In this document: positions 33,816 to 45,250 of the stretch, piece by piece | How the letters are laid out: each line of letters opens with the position of its first letter | Numbering within the stretch: the first letter of the stretch is position 1 | Source: Ancylostoma caninum | Taxonomy: Eukaryota > Nematoda > Chromadorea > Rhabditida > Ancylostomatidae | Length of the DNA stretch: 64,000 nucleotides | Assembly: GCA_037903475.1 (NCBI GenBank) | Contig: JBAJFG010000172.1 | Span: 620,001 to 684,000 of the forward strand | Direction: 5' to 3' | The notes under the pieces: generated by a model | The model's input: only the letters and a program-made list of their open reading frames with translations | Database searches by the model: none | Told to the model about the DNA's origin: nothing | Translations under genes and position numbers: made by a program

Positions 33816-34860
33816 GTGGAAGGTTGATTAACACGTTGACGACAACGAGACCCACGGGTGGGTCCCATCTAGGCGGCCACCACGGAGCATCCACCGGTAG
33901 GTCGCACGCCAAAAATGGGGATCCCGAGGCCGGATTCTCCTGAAAGGGGGTTATTTCACTCCGCCGGATTTGAATATGACCACCATTTCGTACCATGTAC
34001 CCAAATCGCGGGTTACGGGAGGCGTACTGTTTCGCTTTGATGAAAAAAAATCAACATAAGCCAAAAATACTGAAAATGAGTTAATTTTATGCATATTATA
34101 AGCTTCATGTTGACTTCTTTTATATACAACATTTCTAATAGATCAACATAAGCCAAAAATACTAGATATAGATGTTACCTCCACTGAAAATTATTAAAAA
34201 ATTATCAATATTATTGGTATTTCTATTTGTTGATCGATTATAGATGTGCTCATTTATTGATTACCAGTCTGGCCGTCCGGCTGACGCCGGACTTCCAGAC
34301 TTCTCTCACTGCTCGCTTCGCTCGCATGACTGTTTCCCTTTTTCATCCTAATGAACTCAGCCATACCACTTATAATGCGTTCCACATCTTTTCCATTGCT
34401 TTTTTTTCATGTGAAACTGGACCTATCAAAGAGGACAAAGTTTCTCGCGGCAATCTTACCTTTTGCTCCACTGAAATAGCTGTTGAACTATTCAAAACAT
34501 ATATAGTTGACTGAAATAATTATGTATGACTGGTTGAATCTGGAATGATCGCAGGAAACGGTTTATCATTCTTTGTTTGTTATAACTGGTCAAGAACCTT
34601 GAACATATAAAAGAGGAAGATGTGGTGTATCCATAAACAAATGAGAGGAGAAGAACGCGAGAGGGGATGTAAGGAGGAGGGATTTACACGGATTGCATAT
34701 TAATCACTGCTGAGGTCTGACTTCTAGTTTTTTTACCATTGATGCTAGGCGCCAGCGAAACGATTGAGCAAATATGCACCTGACTCGTGTCATTTCTTTA
34801 GTAGTGGACAGCGGCGCATACTTCCTCCGTCGATCTCCACATTTTCGGACTCTCTGCCAT
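33816..34860. other. Unclassified repeats; possible piggyBac-type end
   Basis: 'gattaacacgttgacgacaa' at about 33824 resembles the TTAACCC(A/T)TTGACG ends of piggyBac elements; a similar end 'gtTTAACCCATTGACGACCG'-like motif lies at 56379. No partner end or transposase was found. 34000-34250 is very AT-rich and 34290-34330 has the short palindromic 'cgcttcgctcgc'. Confidence 0.3.
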
Positions 34861-34869
34861 TTTTAGGCA

Positions 34870-35190
34870 CCGGCGCTACCTTATAACACCGTTGGACCCG
34901 ACTCCAGGCGTTTATCCATTTTTGGACGCCGGCGCACCCTTATAACACCATTGGACCCGACTCTGGGCGTTTTCCCACTTTTCGACGCCGGCACACCCTT
35001 ATCACACCGTTGGACCCGACTCCAGGCGTGTTCCCACTTTTCGACGCCGGCGCACCCTTATCACACCGTTGGACCCGACTCCAGGCGTTTTCCCACTTTT
35101 CGACGCCGGCAGACCCTTATCACGCCGTTAGACTTGACTCCAGACGTTTCCTCACTTATGGACGCCGGAGCATCCTTACACACCCCAGCC
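34870..35190. repeat. 59-bp minisatellite
   Basis: 'gttggacccg' or variants recur at 34891, 34950, 35009, 35068 and 35127, exactly 59 bp apart, with 'gacgccggc(g/a)ca' and 'cttatcacacc' in each unit. Confidence 0.9.
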
Positions 35191-35505
35191 CACCTCTAAC
35201 ACTACACTAAGGCCTAATCCTCATCGTCGTCGTTCCTCGTCTGCCTCGTTCCTCCTCTTCGTTATAAAGGCAACCTATCCGTCTCTCGCCTTTTATACGG
35301 TTCTGTAATCACAGGCCCATCTCATTCATTCCGACTGTGATGAGAACAACAGTCGGACATTAACATGTCTGAACATGACTGGCGTGGCCCGAAAAACCTC
35401 TAATTCGAGGTAAAAATCGAAATTTACCACATTTTCGTACATAACTCGAAACGCTGAGCACAATGGTGTTGGTATTTCCCGTTTTTTGGTGGCTGGTCCT
35501 CGTGT

Positions 35506-35506
<1 letters not shown>

Positions 35507-35588
<82 letters not shown>
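35507..35588. repeat. (CA)41 microsatellite
   Basis: An uninterrupted 82-bp CA run. The Cys-Val and Thr-His ORFs through it are artefacts. Confidence 0.97.
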
Positions 35589-35590
<2 letters not shown>

Positions 35591-35764
35591 AACTGCCAAT
35601 TAAGAAGGAGTAAGATCTCAACTACCTTCACATCCTTGAAGTTGATTATTCTCCCAACTTGTTCCGATGCGAGTTCAGCAGCACCTTTCCTCTACAGGCT
35701 GTGCCAACTTTGGACATGTTTCCCGCTGTTTCCCTACTTTGGGTGACGGCGCAGCTTTATCAGA

Positions 35765-36175
35765 GCGTCGGACCCGTATCCAGGAGTTCTCAAGAATTTA
35801 GGCGCCTACGCATCCTTATCACAGTGGTGGACCCGTCTCCCCCCACTTTGGGCGCCGGCGCACCCTTATCACAGTGGTGGACCCGTCATCCCCACATTGG
35901 GCGCCGGCGCACCCTTATCACAGTGGTGGACCCGTCTCCCCCCACTTTGGGCGCCGGCGCAGCCTTATCACAGTGGTGGACCCGTCTTCCCCCACTTTGG
36001 GCGCCGGCGCACCCTTATCACAGTGGTGGACCCGTCATCCCCACATTGGGCGCCGGCGCACCCTTGTCACAGTGGTGGACCCGTCTCCCCCCACTTTGGG
36101 CGCCGGCGCAGCCTTATCACAGTGGTGGACCCGTCTCCCCCCCCCCACTTTGGGCGCCGGCGCAGCCCTTCTCCA
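35765..36175. repeat. 49/50-bp minisatellite
   Basis: 'acagtggtgg' at 35821, 35871, 35920, 35970, 36020, 36069 and 36119, each followed by 'acccgtc' and 'gggcgccggcgca'. Spacing alternates between 49 and 50 bp, so no frame is kept; the 216-codon ORF across it is not a gene. Confidence 0.92.
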
Positions 36176-36539
36176 TGGACTCCATTGACGGACCCGTTGT
36201 ACACCATCCGACCTTCTGTTCGATCTCATTCCTTCTCCACTCCACCACACCACACCCGTTCCTAGCCTTTTTATATGATCTCACCATCACGATCATTGAC
36301 CAATCGTAGAATTTCGTAACGGTCTGACACACATACTTACATACTTACATACGCACATACTTACATACATACAGAAACACATGTAAACAGGCTAAGCCCG
36401 TTATTATATAGAATGATAATGCTAAAACAGTATTTCTACCAAATTCATTTCTACTGTTGATACTTATTAATTCTAATCACATCAAACTTATGTTTCTAAT
36501 TCTCTTCTGTTTTGTCGCAACGAGATATTGACATGAGTT

Positions 36540-37470
36540 ATAATCGAACATTTTCGTGCTCCAATCCGACAACAGAACAGATGTTGTAGCTCTTTCACCA
36601 ACTGAACACATTCGAACAAAAATTTTCATATCAAATAGATACTTTAATTTGCAGTGGCATCATCATCACTGCCGCCTGATCGATAGGAACACTGGTGTTC
36701 AGTACTCTCTTCACCATCGTCGTTCTGTGGGCGTGAACCTGCTTAGCTGTGTTCGCCCGCACAGTGAACCCCCCAAAACCGGATGTTTCTCAACTAAAGT
36801 TTCGATATGAGTTGGAAATTTGAATTGAAAAATAATGGGAAGCGGTGAGATTAGGGAGAACTAACCTGGAGATAGATTAGAAACAAAATGGAGCAGGTCA
36901 AAAATTTTGTGATAGAGCGCGGCAGAAACGCAAGCAGCCTAACTTGGACAGAGCGAAAACGGTGAGATGCAGTGATACCGTGATGTGCGTTTTGCGGTAG
37001 CCTTTTGAATCTTGTCCTAGGTAATATCGCCTTCGCTACATAACGTCTGCTAGAATCGGATTTTCCCCATCCTACCAAGTGTGCCAGTTCGATTCGTGCA
37101 GCCGTTGGCTCTTCCGCAGAGCCAATTTCTTCGTTTCCTCCCAATGTTCTGAGCTAATCTGTCCTGCCGACTACTCCTGTTATTCTCGAAAAACGCAATG
37201 AGTACCCCAGACATTGCTAGCTGTTACAACCCAGTTTCATTTTTCAGTCAGTTCATGAAAATTTTTCGAGGTTCCGAAACCCGTACCAGAACCCGTACGG
37301 GGCGCCATTGCTTTTCATCCACCTTCTTAACGAAGCACTGCTTACTCATCGGCGGTCGTACGTGTTTTCAATTTCGTAAGCTTGGGATATCGTCTATACT
37401 CGCGGTCATCCTGATTCAATGCTGGTTTTCTTTCCGGCCATATCACTATGTCTTCATGCATCCCTAGCGC
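36540..37470. repeat. Single-arm relative of the 61.2-64 kb palindrome
   Basis: 'caccaactgaacacattcga', 'ctgcctgatcgataggaaca', 'tcagctgtgttcgcc'-like and 'aatgagtacccc' blocks align in order with 61310-62060 and, inverted, with the right palindrome arm. Confidence 0.7.
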
Positions 37471-37868
37471 GAGCTAATGCAAGAGCGGTTGTGTAGCGCT
37501 GCTGCAGGATAACAGCTTCATTCATGCTCTGAATGAAACATTTGGAGGCCGGTAACATTTCACTACACTGATGAGTGAAACCATCCTAGGCTTACACCGC
37601 TACGCTCCCGTTTTTGCATCAGCTCGCGCTACTGGTGCGTGATGATAAAGTGATATGGCCGCAAAGGAACAGCACTGAATCAGGATGACCATTCCTATAC
37701 ATGGTATTTTGCGTAATACTCCTCAAAGTCATCCTTTACCTTACCACTGAGGTTAGCGTGTACGCTGAGTGGATGTGTCTGCGATGAGCTCAATATTGAA
37801 AAACACTTCAAAGAGATCTTCAGATTGTATCAAAATGAGTGCTGTGATGAAAGTCTATAGCGAAGTAC

Positions 37869-37874
37869 TTTATT
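37869..37874 (-). terminator. W7 poly(A) signal AATAAA
   Basis: Minus-strand AATAAA, 22 nt past the W7 stop, in the same context as W6. Confidence 0.75.
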
Positions 37875-37895
37875 GCTTCACGAGGAACAAGAGCA

Positions 37896-38837
37896 TTAAA
37901 TTATCATTGGTGCCATACTAGCATGCCAGGACCAATACCCGTCCCATTGGCGTTTCTCTCTCATCTTCGCTTCTGGGACAGCAGATCTCTCATATCTGGA
38001 AAAAGAGAGAAGTGGAGAACAATTATATTCCCACATCAATACCATAGTTAGAAATGTGTAATTTTCACTAAAGATGACCATCATTAATAAATGGGTACAA
38101 TAGTTATCCACTTTTTCTCGGCTGTTGCAATGAGCTCCTGTTAACGATCGTAGGCGACCGTAAATTGTCAAAGAGTAGCCGTTAGCATTTCGGCTCTAAC
38201 AAAAACTGCTCCAGCAAGATGATACAGAACTATAATACTTGACAGTGTTCTATCTCAAACTGACTATTATCGGTAGTGCGCTTATTTTTTCGTAAAACTG
38301 CATCAGGTCAGAGAGCGTTGTTTCAAATCTTACTGTAATTGCTCAATCTGTTCTTGTTCGTTATCGTTACTATTCGTATGTGCTTATTGATTTTAGTCGC
38401 TGTTAGTGTCATGACTCATACTTGCAATTGTGATCAACCCTCTTCAGAGAATGTCCACATTTGGATACTTTAAGAAGAATGAAAATAGACAGGCTATAAG
38501 GAGAATGGAAACAACGCGCATTGATTGGCCACCCATCGTTTTTATTTCTCACTAGTTTCCACACTTCGCCATATCCATTACCTCTTTTTTGGCCGTAACA
38601 ATCTCGACCGACAAAGATTAAGAATATTACTGATCAATAATCCATGATGAATTGTTTGGAAGTGTTCATACATACCTTATAGGATCGCAGGGCGGATGGA
38701 GGCAGGGCTTCCTATCCGAGGGGGCTGCTTGGATGGCTTGAAAAGAGGGCAATGTTTTTATGAGGAATATATATGGGAGCAAGATATGGGAACTTACCAG
38801 AAAGAAGGCAAACGAGAAACAAAATCACGAATTTCAT
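37896..38837 (-). CDS. W7: secreted Trp-rich precursor (YWSWH type)
   Basis: Minus-strand exons 38837-38798, 38736-38676 and 37995-37896; introns of 61 and 680 bp; 66 residues. Signal peptide MKFVILFLVCLLSAIQA, then APSDRKPCLHPPCDPIR, which keeps the CxxPPC motif lost in W6 and W8. Exon 3 gives YERSAVPEAKM-REKR and the 17-residue payload QWDGYWSWHASMAPMII, identical to W6 and W8. The frame is intact. The gene has its own promoter at 38993-38895. Because its spacer resembles W2/W3 while its payload matches W6/W8, it may preserve the older state of this subgroup. Function unknown. Confidence 0.8.
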
Positions 38838-38894
38838 ATTCGGAAGATTGGCTCGGCAATCAAGTCTGCCAGTGAAGGCACTGATTCTTCACCG

Positions 38895-38993
38895 CTTATA
38901 TACATGGTAACTTATATATTGTACCTTATAAGCGGATAAAGCTATTTTTTATGGAGGCAAATCTGTTCGATTGAAGGTGAAACATCCAATTTA
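38895..38993 (-). promoter_or_regulatory. W7 promoter: shared block plus TATATAAG
   Basis: The minus strand reads 'aattggatgtttcaccttca', 'atcgaacagatttgcctcc', then TATATAAG (38902-38895) and 'cggtgaagaatcagt'. Same order as W6. Confidence 0.7.
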
Positions 38994-39499
38994 TCCCTCA
39001 AAATTGTGCAGTTGCCATCTGTATCGATCGTGGTTCCTATGATCGTTTCGCTACTCGTCGAAGACAAGCAACAGTCGCCACAATGACAAAAAAAACCTTG
39101 GTTTTCGAGGAGTATAGCGGCCGCTAATCGATGGCTGGTGTAGATGTAGCTTCTGCATGTGCGGCGATAATCGATAATTATCAATATCGTTGTCGCTTTA
39201 CGGCAACGTAAAGCGACAACGATGTTGATATGTGCCATGCATAAGTTGCTGAACATTTATCATCATTGAAACGAACCGCCAACACTGTGGTCTGCCTTGA
39301 TCGTGTCTAAACTTACACCCCATTGCTGCCTCGAGGATACAGCTGGGAAAATCGTCTTCAAGACTAGCTCCATAAAGTGCTGCTCTATGAAAACCTTTGC
39401 CCAATATGGGGAAATCCGAGCATTATCAGTTGCAGGGAAAATGAACGAATTCCTGCAAGGGAAAATGGGAGAGAGGGAGATTGAGGAAGGAGAGAGAGC

Positions 39500-41070
39500 A
39501 AGATAGAGGAGATGGGGTTTTCAACAAAAGTTGTTCCTGGGAGCCCAGAATTTCGAAAATAAAATAAGACCATGAAATAGAGGGTTTGTCTACCTATGCG
39601 TTTCAGACGGAAGACACTGCGCAGCGATGGCATACGGCTGGCAAGATCCAGATATGGTCACGCATTTGTATAGCAAAGCCAACAGTTCTGTGCCGTTCGT
39701 GTGAGAGGTGTCGGCTGGAGTTTAGAGACATGAAACAATTGAAATTCAAAGATATCGCTTTCTGAGTCCGCTAAGTTCTGGATTTTTTCTGTAACACCAC
39801 AAGCAATGCAGTCCAAAACACCTTCTCCATATGGACTTGGTCAGGACATTATGTATACCAAACTTACCTGCAACGGCTTTGCTGTTAGGGAAATGTAGAT
39901 AGATACTTTTCGCAATCATTTTCCTGGTTGTTTCTAGGATTCTGGATATGTGATTCTCGGAGTGGCTTTCTGGAAGGAACACTTTGAACAACACCTCGTG
40001 CTTCTCTTTTCTCTAAAAAGCGGTCGGCTAGGAGAACGCTAGAGGTGCTCGAGAACGCATTTTCTTCACCACGAACTTTGACGAAAATTTGCTTCGAAGA
40101 ACTGGCGCAAATCTAGTCAACTTAACCAGGAAACGGTCACATAGTCATCATATTATCCAGAAAAATTTTCTCGTATCTTTTCCCAAACGCAAAATCCTTC
40201 GCTTCGTAACAAAAAATGCAATACGTAACGACCTAAAAACGGCGTTGTCCTTGCTCTTCGGTTCTCAGTTTTCCGAGTTCTCTGAGCAGGAACTCAGGAA
40301 CCTGCTCATACAACAAGCAATGGTTCCTGCTAGTCAAAGAAATTATATCGTCCACCAAAGTTATGGTTATTTAAAGGCATCAAAAAGGATGAAATCGACA
40401 CAAAAACGTGCCATTTCTTCAGCACCAACCTAATATACATATGTATAGACAGTATAAAGTGCACCGAGCTCATAGTAAAAGCTTTCCACTGTGATACCCT
40501 CTTATTCGATCTGAAAGTGGAAACTTAAAAAAAGGTCAAAACCGTTTTTCACCTACTTTTCACGTTTAAATCTTAACTAATCCATGCAATGCATCCCAAA
40601 CGCCTGTCACAGATGTTTTTAAGAATATTTATCGACCTCAAAACATGCCACCAATAGTGCTCCGTCGTACAAAGTAAGTGTTTCCCACTGACTTCTTGGG
40701 TGCACTTTGGACCCACCTCGGACGAACCGCGGATACATCGTGAGCAGAAACTTCGGAATAATGAGTATGTGGTCATTGACTTTCTGAACACTTTCTGCAG
40801 TTTCTTCAAATGTTGCATCCCTCCTTTCTTTTATAATGTGTTTAATCAATCCTGGATAGGCCCCGAGTCAAGGCGGAATTTTAGAGTTTCCGGACCTTGA
40901 ACTCTTATGTTAGTCATACATGGAAGACAGTTTCTATTCTGTTAGGAAGTTGATGAGAAACTCTCACGAAGAATGCGAATTTCTTCAGGAGGTCCGTTTC
41001 CTGGGGTGAATTATTCGGAAAGTTTCTTAGCTCCGCCCCGGCTATAAGATACATAGATGGATGATAGATG
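39500..41070. other. No supported gene
   Basis: The plus-strand 114-codon ORF (40089-40433) and overlapping minus-strand ORFs at 40573-40849 lack recognisable domains. The latter has an upstream 'tatccag' acceptor in frame (ending DKYS-stop), so an exon is possible but unproven. Confidence 0.35.
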
Positions 41071-41075
41071 ATATA

Positions 41076-41979
41076 TTAGGTCGTCAAGTATGAAATGTCC
41101 GATTTTGGATGAGAAGATTTCGGGTTTTGTTTCTAAAGCGAGATGCGGTATAAGATATCCGAATATGCTCCCATACTATCCCCACAGCCTTGCCATCTTA
41201 ACCGCAGCTCGATTGCGCGAACAGCTTGGAAACGTGAAAAGCTAGTGGCGAAGAGCGTTTTCAACATCATGTTGAAAATTGTTTTCTCCAGCAAGAAGTG
41301 AGCTAATCCCTGAAAGGAGTTGTAGCCAAATAGAGCAAGGTTTGCCCAGTTCAGTGAGTGGCAGGTTGGTCCTCATCCCTACTCCTCTGGCTTAAGCAGC
41401 GTGGATTTGTAAAAAGTGGTCAAAAATTGGCACCCATTTTTGAGGGTCAAACTGGGAAAAATTCGTTTACCGAACCACTTTTAGTGGTCATACTGACTTG
41501 AGTACCTAAATCTTAATGGATTATAAAGATCACTCCTTGCTGTTTACGCTTACCTAGTTCAACTCCTATTCGCTTCGGCTACGGCTTCCATCTCATCGAT
41601 ATACAGGTTCATCATAAGGCACACTTTGGAGCTCATTTCACCTGAGCGGAACTTCCCAAGCAAACGCTGTTCAGTGCATTCACTAGCCAAATGTCCCTTA
41701 ACACTGCCTTGATGCTCCCAGCTTTCTCAGCTCTAATGGCTGGAAAGTGGAACCTGTGTTCCAAAACTACACGATTTTTCGTCTTTGAGTAGTTCTACAA
41801 AGAATACTCTCAAACAAAAATTCGAAAACTGATCAAAAAGCCAGGAAGTGATTTTGAAACGAAGAGGATGTACTTCCATAATGAAAATAAAGATGAGAAG
41901 AGATCTAGTAAATCTTCGAAGATAGAGACTGTCAAACTGACCGCTCATAAAATCGGACATTTCATACTTGACGACCTAA
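41076..41979 (-). mobile_element. Mariner-like element (decayed)
   Basis: The termini TTAGGTCGTCAAGTATGAAA... form 31-bp perfect inverted repeats (41076-41106 and 41949-41979) flanked by TA, typical of mariner. On the minus strand a frame contains ECTEQRLLGKFRSGEM, which recalls the W-x-x-(K/R)FRSG(D/E) part of the mariner N-terminal domain. Stops and the short length (904 bp) mean no intact transposase. Confidence 0.75.
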
Positions 41980-42026
41980 TAGATGCCTATAGATAACAAT
42001 ACTATCAAATAACAGGACATACAGGG

Positions 42027-42074
42027 AACTCCAAAGGTACGCGGTCCCGCCCCTGTCCGCGTACCTTTGGAGTT
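42027..42074. repeat. Perfect 18-bp stem, 12-nt loop hairpin
   Basis: 'aactccaaaggtacgcgg' at 42027-42044 pairs exactly with 42057-42074. Loop 'tcccgcccctgt'. It could be the fused ends of a deleted transposon or an RNA hairpin; the sequence alone does not decide. Confidence 0.8.
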
Positions 42075-42227
42075 ACATATAAGCATTCAAACGTACTGGT
42101 GAACGATTGCGGAGCTCAAAGTATTTGTACAAACAACGTTTCTAAGACTCTAGAGAGAGTCACCGAAGCGGTGGAATTGAGATGACACATCCCGAAAAGA
42201 AGCCGCTGAAGTTTTTACGTTCATGAC

Positions 42228-43142
42228 CAAGGTAGAGCACGGGGTGCGATTTGGAGCTTCCAAATACGTACCCCCCTTTTGCTCTCACCTGGGGCTAAAC
42301 CATATTCCCAATTTTTCATTAGTATTCGGGCTTTCTCAATCTGTAGTACAAATTCCAGACATCATAGACAGAGGTGTTTTAAGGAAACATGCTTCAGGGA
42401 AACATGACAGATTTGGGCATGTTAGACATACTAACAATAACACAAAAAGGAGGGATAAAATTGCTACAGAACTGCACTGGTTTGAACAATCTTAGACATG
42501 TTTTAACAAGTTTTTATGTAACATTCGTGTTTTCATTCTCTGCTCCCTCTTCGCTCCGAACGCTTTATGCGCATCTCTCTACCACTTCTAAATACTGCAG
42601 AGTCCACCACAGAGCGGGTGCGATAAGGGTGCGATACACGCACCTTCTCCGCACCTGCCCTGTGGTGGAAAATACAGTAATCTCTTTCGCAATGGAGCGC
42701 GGAACCGCATAGTAGCACAAAATAGCACCACAGGGGTTTTCAGCTGAACAATTCTTGCAATTTCAAACCGATTTAGCGTGAATTGCACAACTGGAGTAAA
42801 ACTTAGAAAATTTACTGTGGTCTTTCTCCTGTGGCAATCATATCTACTTATTACCTGATTTACTGTGATGGGAATTTTTTGAAGTAACAATACAGAGAGG
42901 TTTGGAACATCTCATCCACAACTCAAATAATGTGTTAACGAGTGGACGGCATTTTCTTCACGATGCTTCCTGAATGGGTTCTGCCGAAGTCAGTGCACAC
43001 GTAGTGGAATAGTTTAGAGGTCGCAAGACGAGAATTAACCACAGAGAAAAAACGCAACGTACCCCTCCCCCTCTTGCTTTTTCTCTTCGATCCTCTGAAT
43101 ACGTCGGGGTGGTTTGAAATATCGCACCTGTGCTTTACCCTG
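42228..43142. mobile_element. Non-autonomous hAT element
   Basis: Ends 'caaggtagagcacggggtg' and '...cacctgtgctttaccctg' are imperfect inverted repeats. Flanking 8-mers are 'ttcatgac' (42220-42227) and 'tccatgac' (43143-43150), a 7/8 match as expected for an aged hAT target-site duplication. Internally similar to 49972-51015. No transposase. Confidence 0.75.
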
Positions 43143-43150
43143 TCCATGAC

Positions 43151-43800
43151 TTAAGTATTACGGAGGTAGGTTTGAAATGCGCGCTAACGTTCCGAACTCT
43201 TTATAGAAGTATTGCCGAACAGCTCTTGCCCATTTTTTGGTATTATCTGGTAGGCTTCCCATGGAGAATTTCTGATACACAGATTCTGAAATAATATTTC
43301 ATTCCTGATTTTCAGAAAACTAGCGCCCCTACGGGTCGCTAGAAAGTGGGGTGGGGCAGCCACTTGAGGTAGGTGCAAAAGTTTCGCGCCTATGAAATCC
43401 TTAGGAAATTTGAATAGAAACGAAAATATTCACTAATTAATTGAGTTTGAGTACGAAATACTCCTTATGAGTTGCGTGTATTCTACCAGGTCGCCTAACC
43501 AACTCCGACTTCTTGAGTGCGCCTTGCTCGAGCACCCTTTATCACACATCACCGTGTAAATTCACTTTCCTATGCAATGATACATCCCTCGTTTGTTGTC
43601 ACCGTATTCTTAAATGTCACCTACCATGGCTAGTCATCCTCAACTCTGCGCGTGCTTATCATTTATATGAATCTAGTAACTGTCAACTATTTGTAACCGT
43701 TACAGTGTAATCAAGAACTCGAAGTAATTCAAGTTGAGATTGTTGCTGGACGAACATCTTTCTTTAAGGCGCGTTTCCTGCCATTTGAGCTATTCACACA
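43151..43800. other. No recognisable feature
   Basis: Short ORFs only; spacer between the hAT element and the minisatellite array. Confidence 0.45.
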
Positions 43801-43804
43801 GTTA

Positions 43805-45250
43805 TTCACACTTAGACCAAAGCGGGTCTCTCCTCCATCCGTGAACCCTTATCTTCTCGCTTCTCACAACTGGGTAAAAGCGGACCTCTTCTCCATCGGC
43901 ATAACCGCATCTTGGAATTTCCACACATTAAGCGGACGACAGACCCACATTCTGGCGTTCCTAGCACCTGGACCACAGCACACCCCTCTTATACCCGCGA
44001 ACCCCTACCTTGACGTTCTCTTTATTTTTAGACCACAGCGCAGCTCCTCCTCCATCCACGAACCCGTATCCTGGAGTTCCCTCAACTTTCAGGCCCCAGC
44101 AGACCCACTCCTCCTTCGGTGGACCAGAATGCTGGTGTTCCTTACACCTGGGCCACAGCGGACCCCTATTCCATCGGCATAACCCTGGGATTCCCACACT
44201 TTATGGCAAAGCAGACCCATCTTCCATCGGTGAACTCGAATTCTTTTATTTCTCACACTTGGGCCAACGGAACCCTCCTCCATCCGTCAACAGTATCTTC
44301 TCGTTTCTCACAATTGGGTGGAAACGGACCTCTCCTCCATCGGCATAACCGCATACTGGGATTCCCACACTTTTAGGGCACAACAGACCCATCCCCCTTC
44401 GTTGTACCCCATATCCTGGCGTTCCTCACACCCGGGCCACAGCGGACCCCCACTCCATCGTCATAACCGCATTCCAGCATTCCCACAGTTTTGGCCACAA
44501 CAGACCCATACTGTGGCGTTCCTCGCACCTGGAGCACAGCGGACCTCTCCTAGGCCAGCGAACCCGTATTTTGGCGTTCTCCACATTTTTGGACTACAGC
44601 ACATCCCCTCCACCATTCAGGAATCCGTATCATGGAGTTCCCTTAGCTTTCAGGCCACAGCAGACTCATCCCCTCTTCGATGGACCCGAATGCTGGCGTT
44701 TTTAACAACTGAGCCACCTTTCCATCTGCATGACCGTATCCTGTCATTCTCACAGTTTTAGCTTCAACGGACCCATATTCTGGCGTTCCTCGCACCAGGG
44801 GCACAGCGGACCTCTCCTTTGCCAGCGAACCCGTATCTTGACGTTCCCCACATTTTCAGACCACAACGCACCCCCTCCTCTATCTGCGTACTCGTGTCTT
44901 GGAGTTCCCTTAATTTTCAGGCCCCAGAAGACCCCTTTCGTTAGACCCGAATGCTGGCGTTCCGTCAACTTTCGGGCCACAGCAGACCAATCTTCCCTTC
45001 AGTTTACCAGAATGCTGGTGTTCCTCACACCAGGGCCACAGCGGACCCCTGTTCCATCGGCATGACCGTTTCCTGTCATTCACTCACTTTTTGGCCACCA
45101 CAGACCCATTGTCCATCGGTGAACCCCTATTCTGGCATTTCTCCCACCTGTACCATGTCAGACCCCTCCTCCATCTGGCGTATCCTGGCTTTTCCGCAAC
45201 GTTGAGTCACAGTACAACCCCTACTCCATCGACATAACGGTATCTGTCAC
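43805..45250. repeat. Long irregular GGACCC-type minisatellite array
   Basis: More than twenty degenerate units of about 55-60 bp built from 'gccacagcggaccc(c/a)', 'tccatc(g/c)gc(a/g)', 'aaccc(g/c)tat', 'ctgg(c/a)(g/a)ttcc' and 'cacac'. The ORFs of about 110-150 codons in several frames are artefacts of the array. Reverse-oriented relatives occur at 1-300. Confidence 0.85.

Noticed and set aside
35326..35631. Cys-Val repeat proteins
   Set aside because: Translation of the (CA)41 microsatellite.
35659..36309. 216-codon Pro/Trp-rich ORF
   Set aside because: Minisatellite of 49/50-bp units with changing frame; no conservation of reading frame between units.
37198..37467. 89-codon ORF beginning MSTPDIASCYNP
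   Set aside because: Lies in a transposon arm that is repeated at 20-21 kb and 62-63 kb, where the frame is not maintained.
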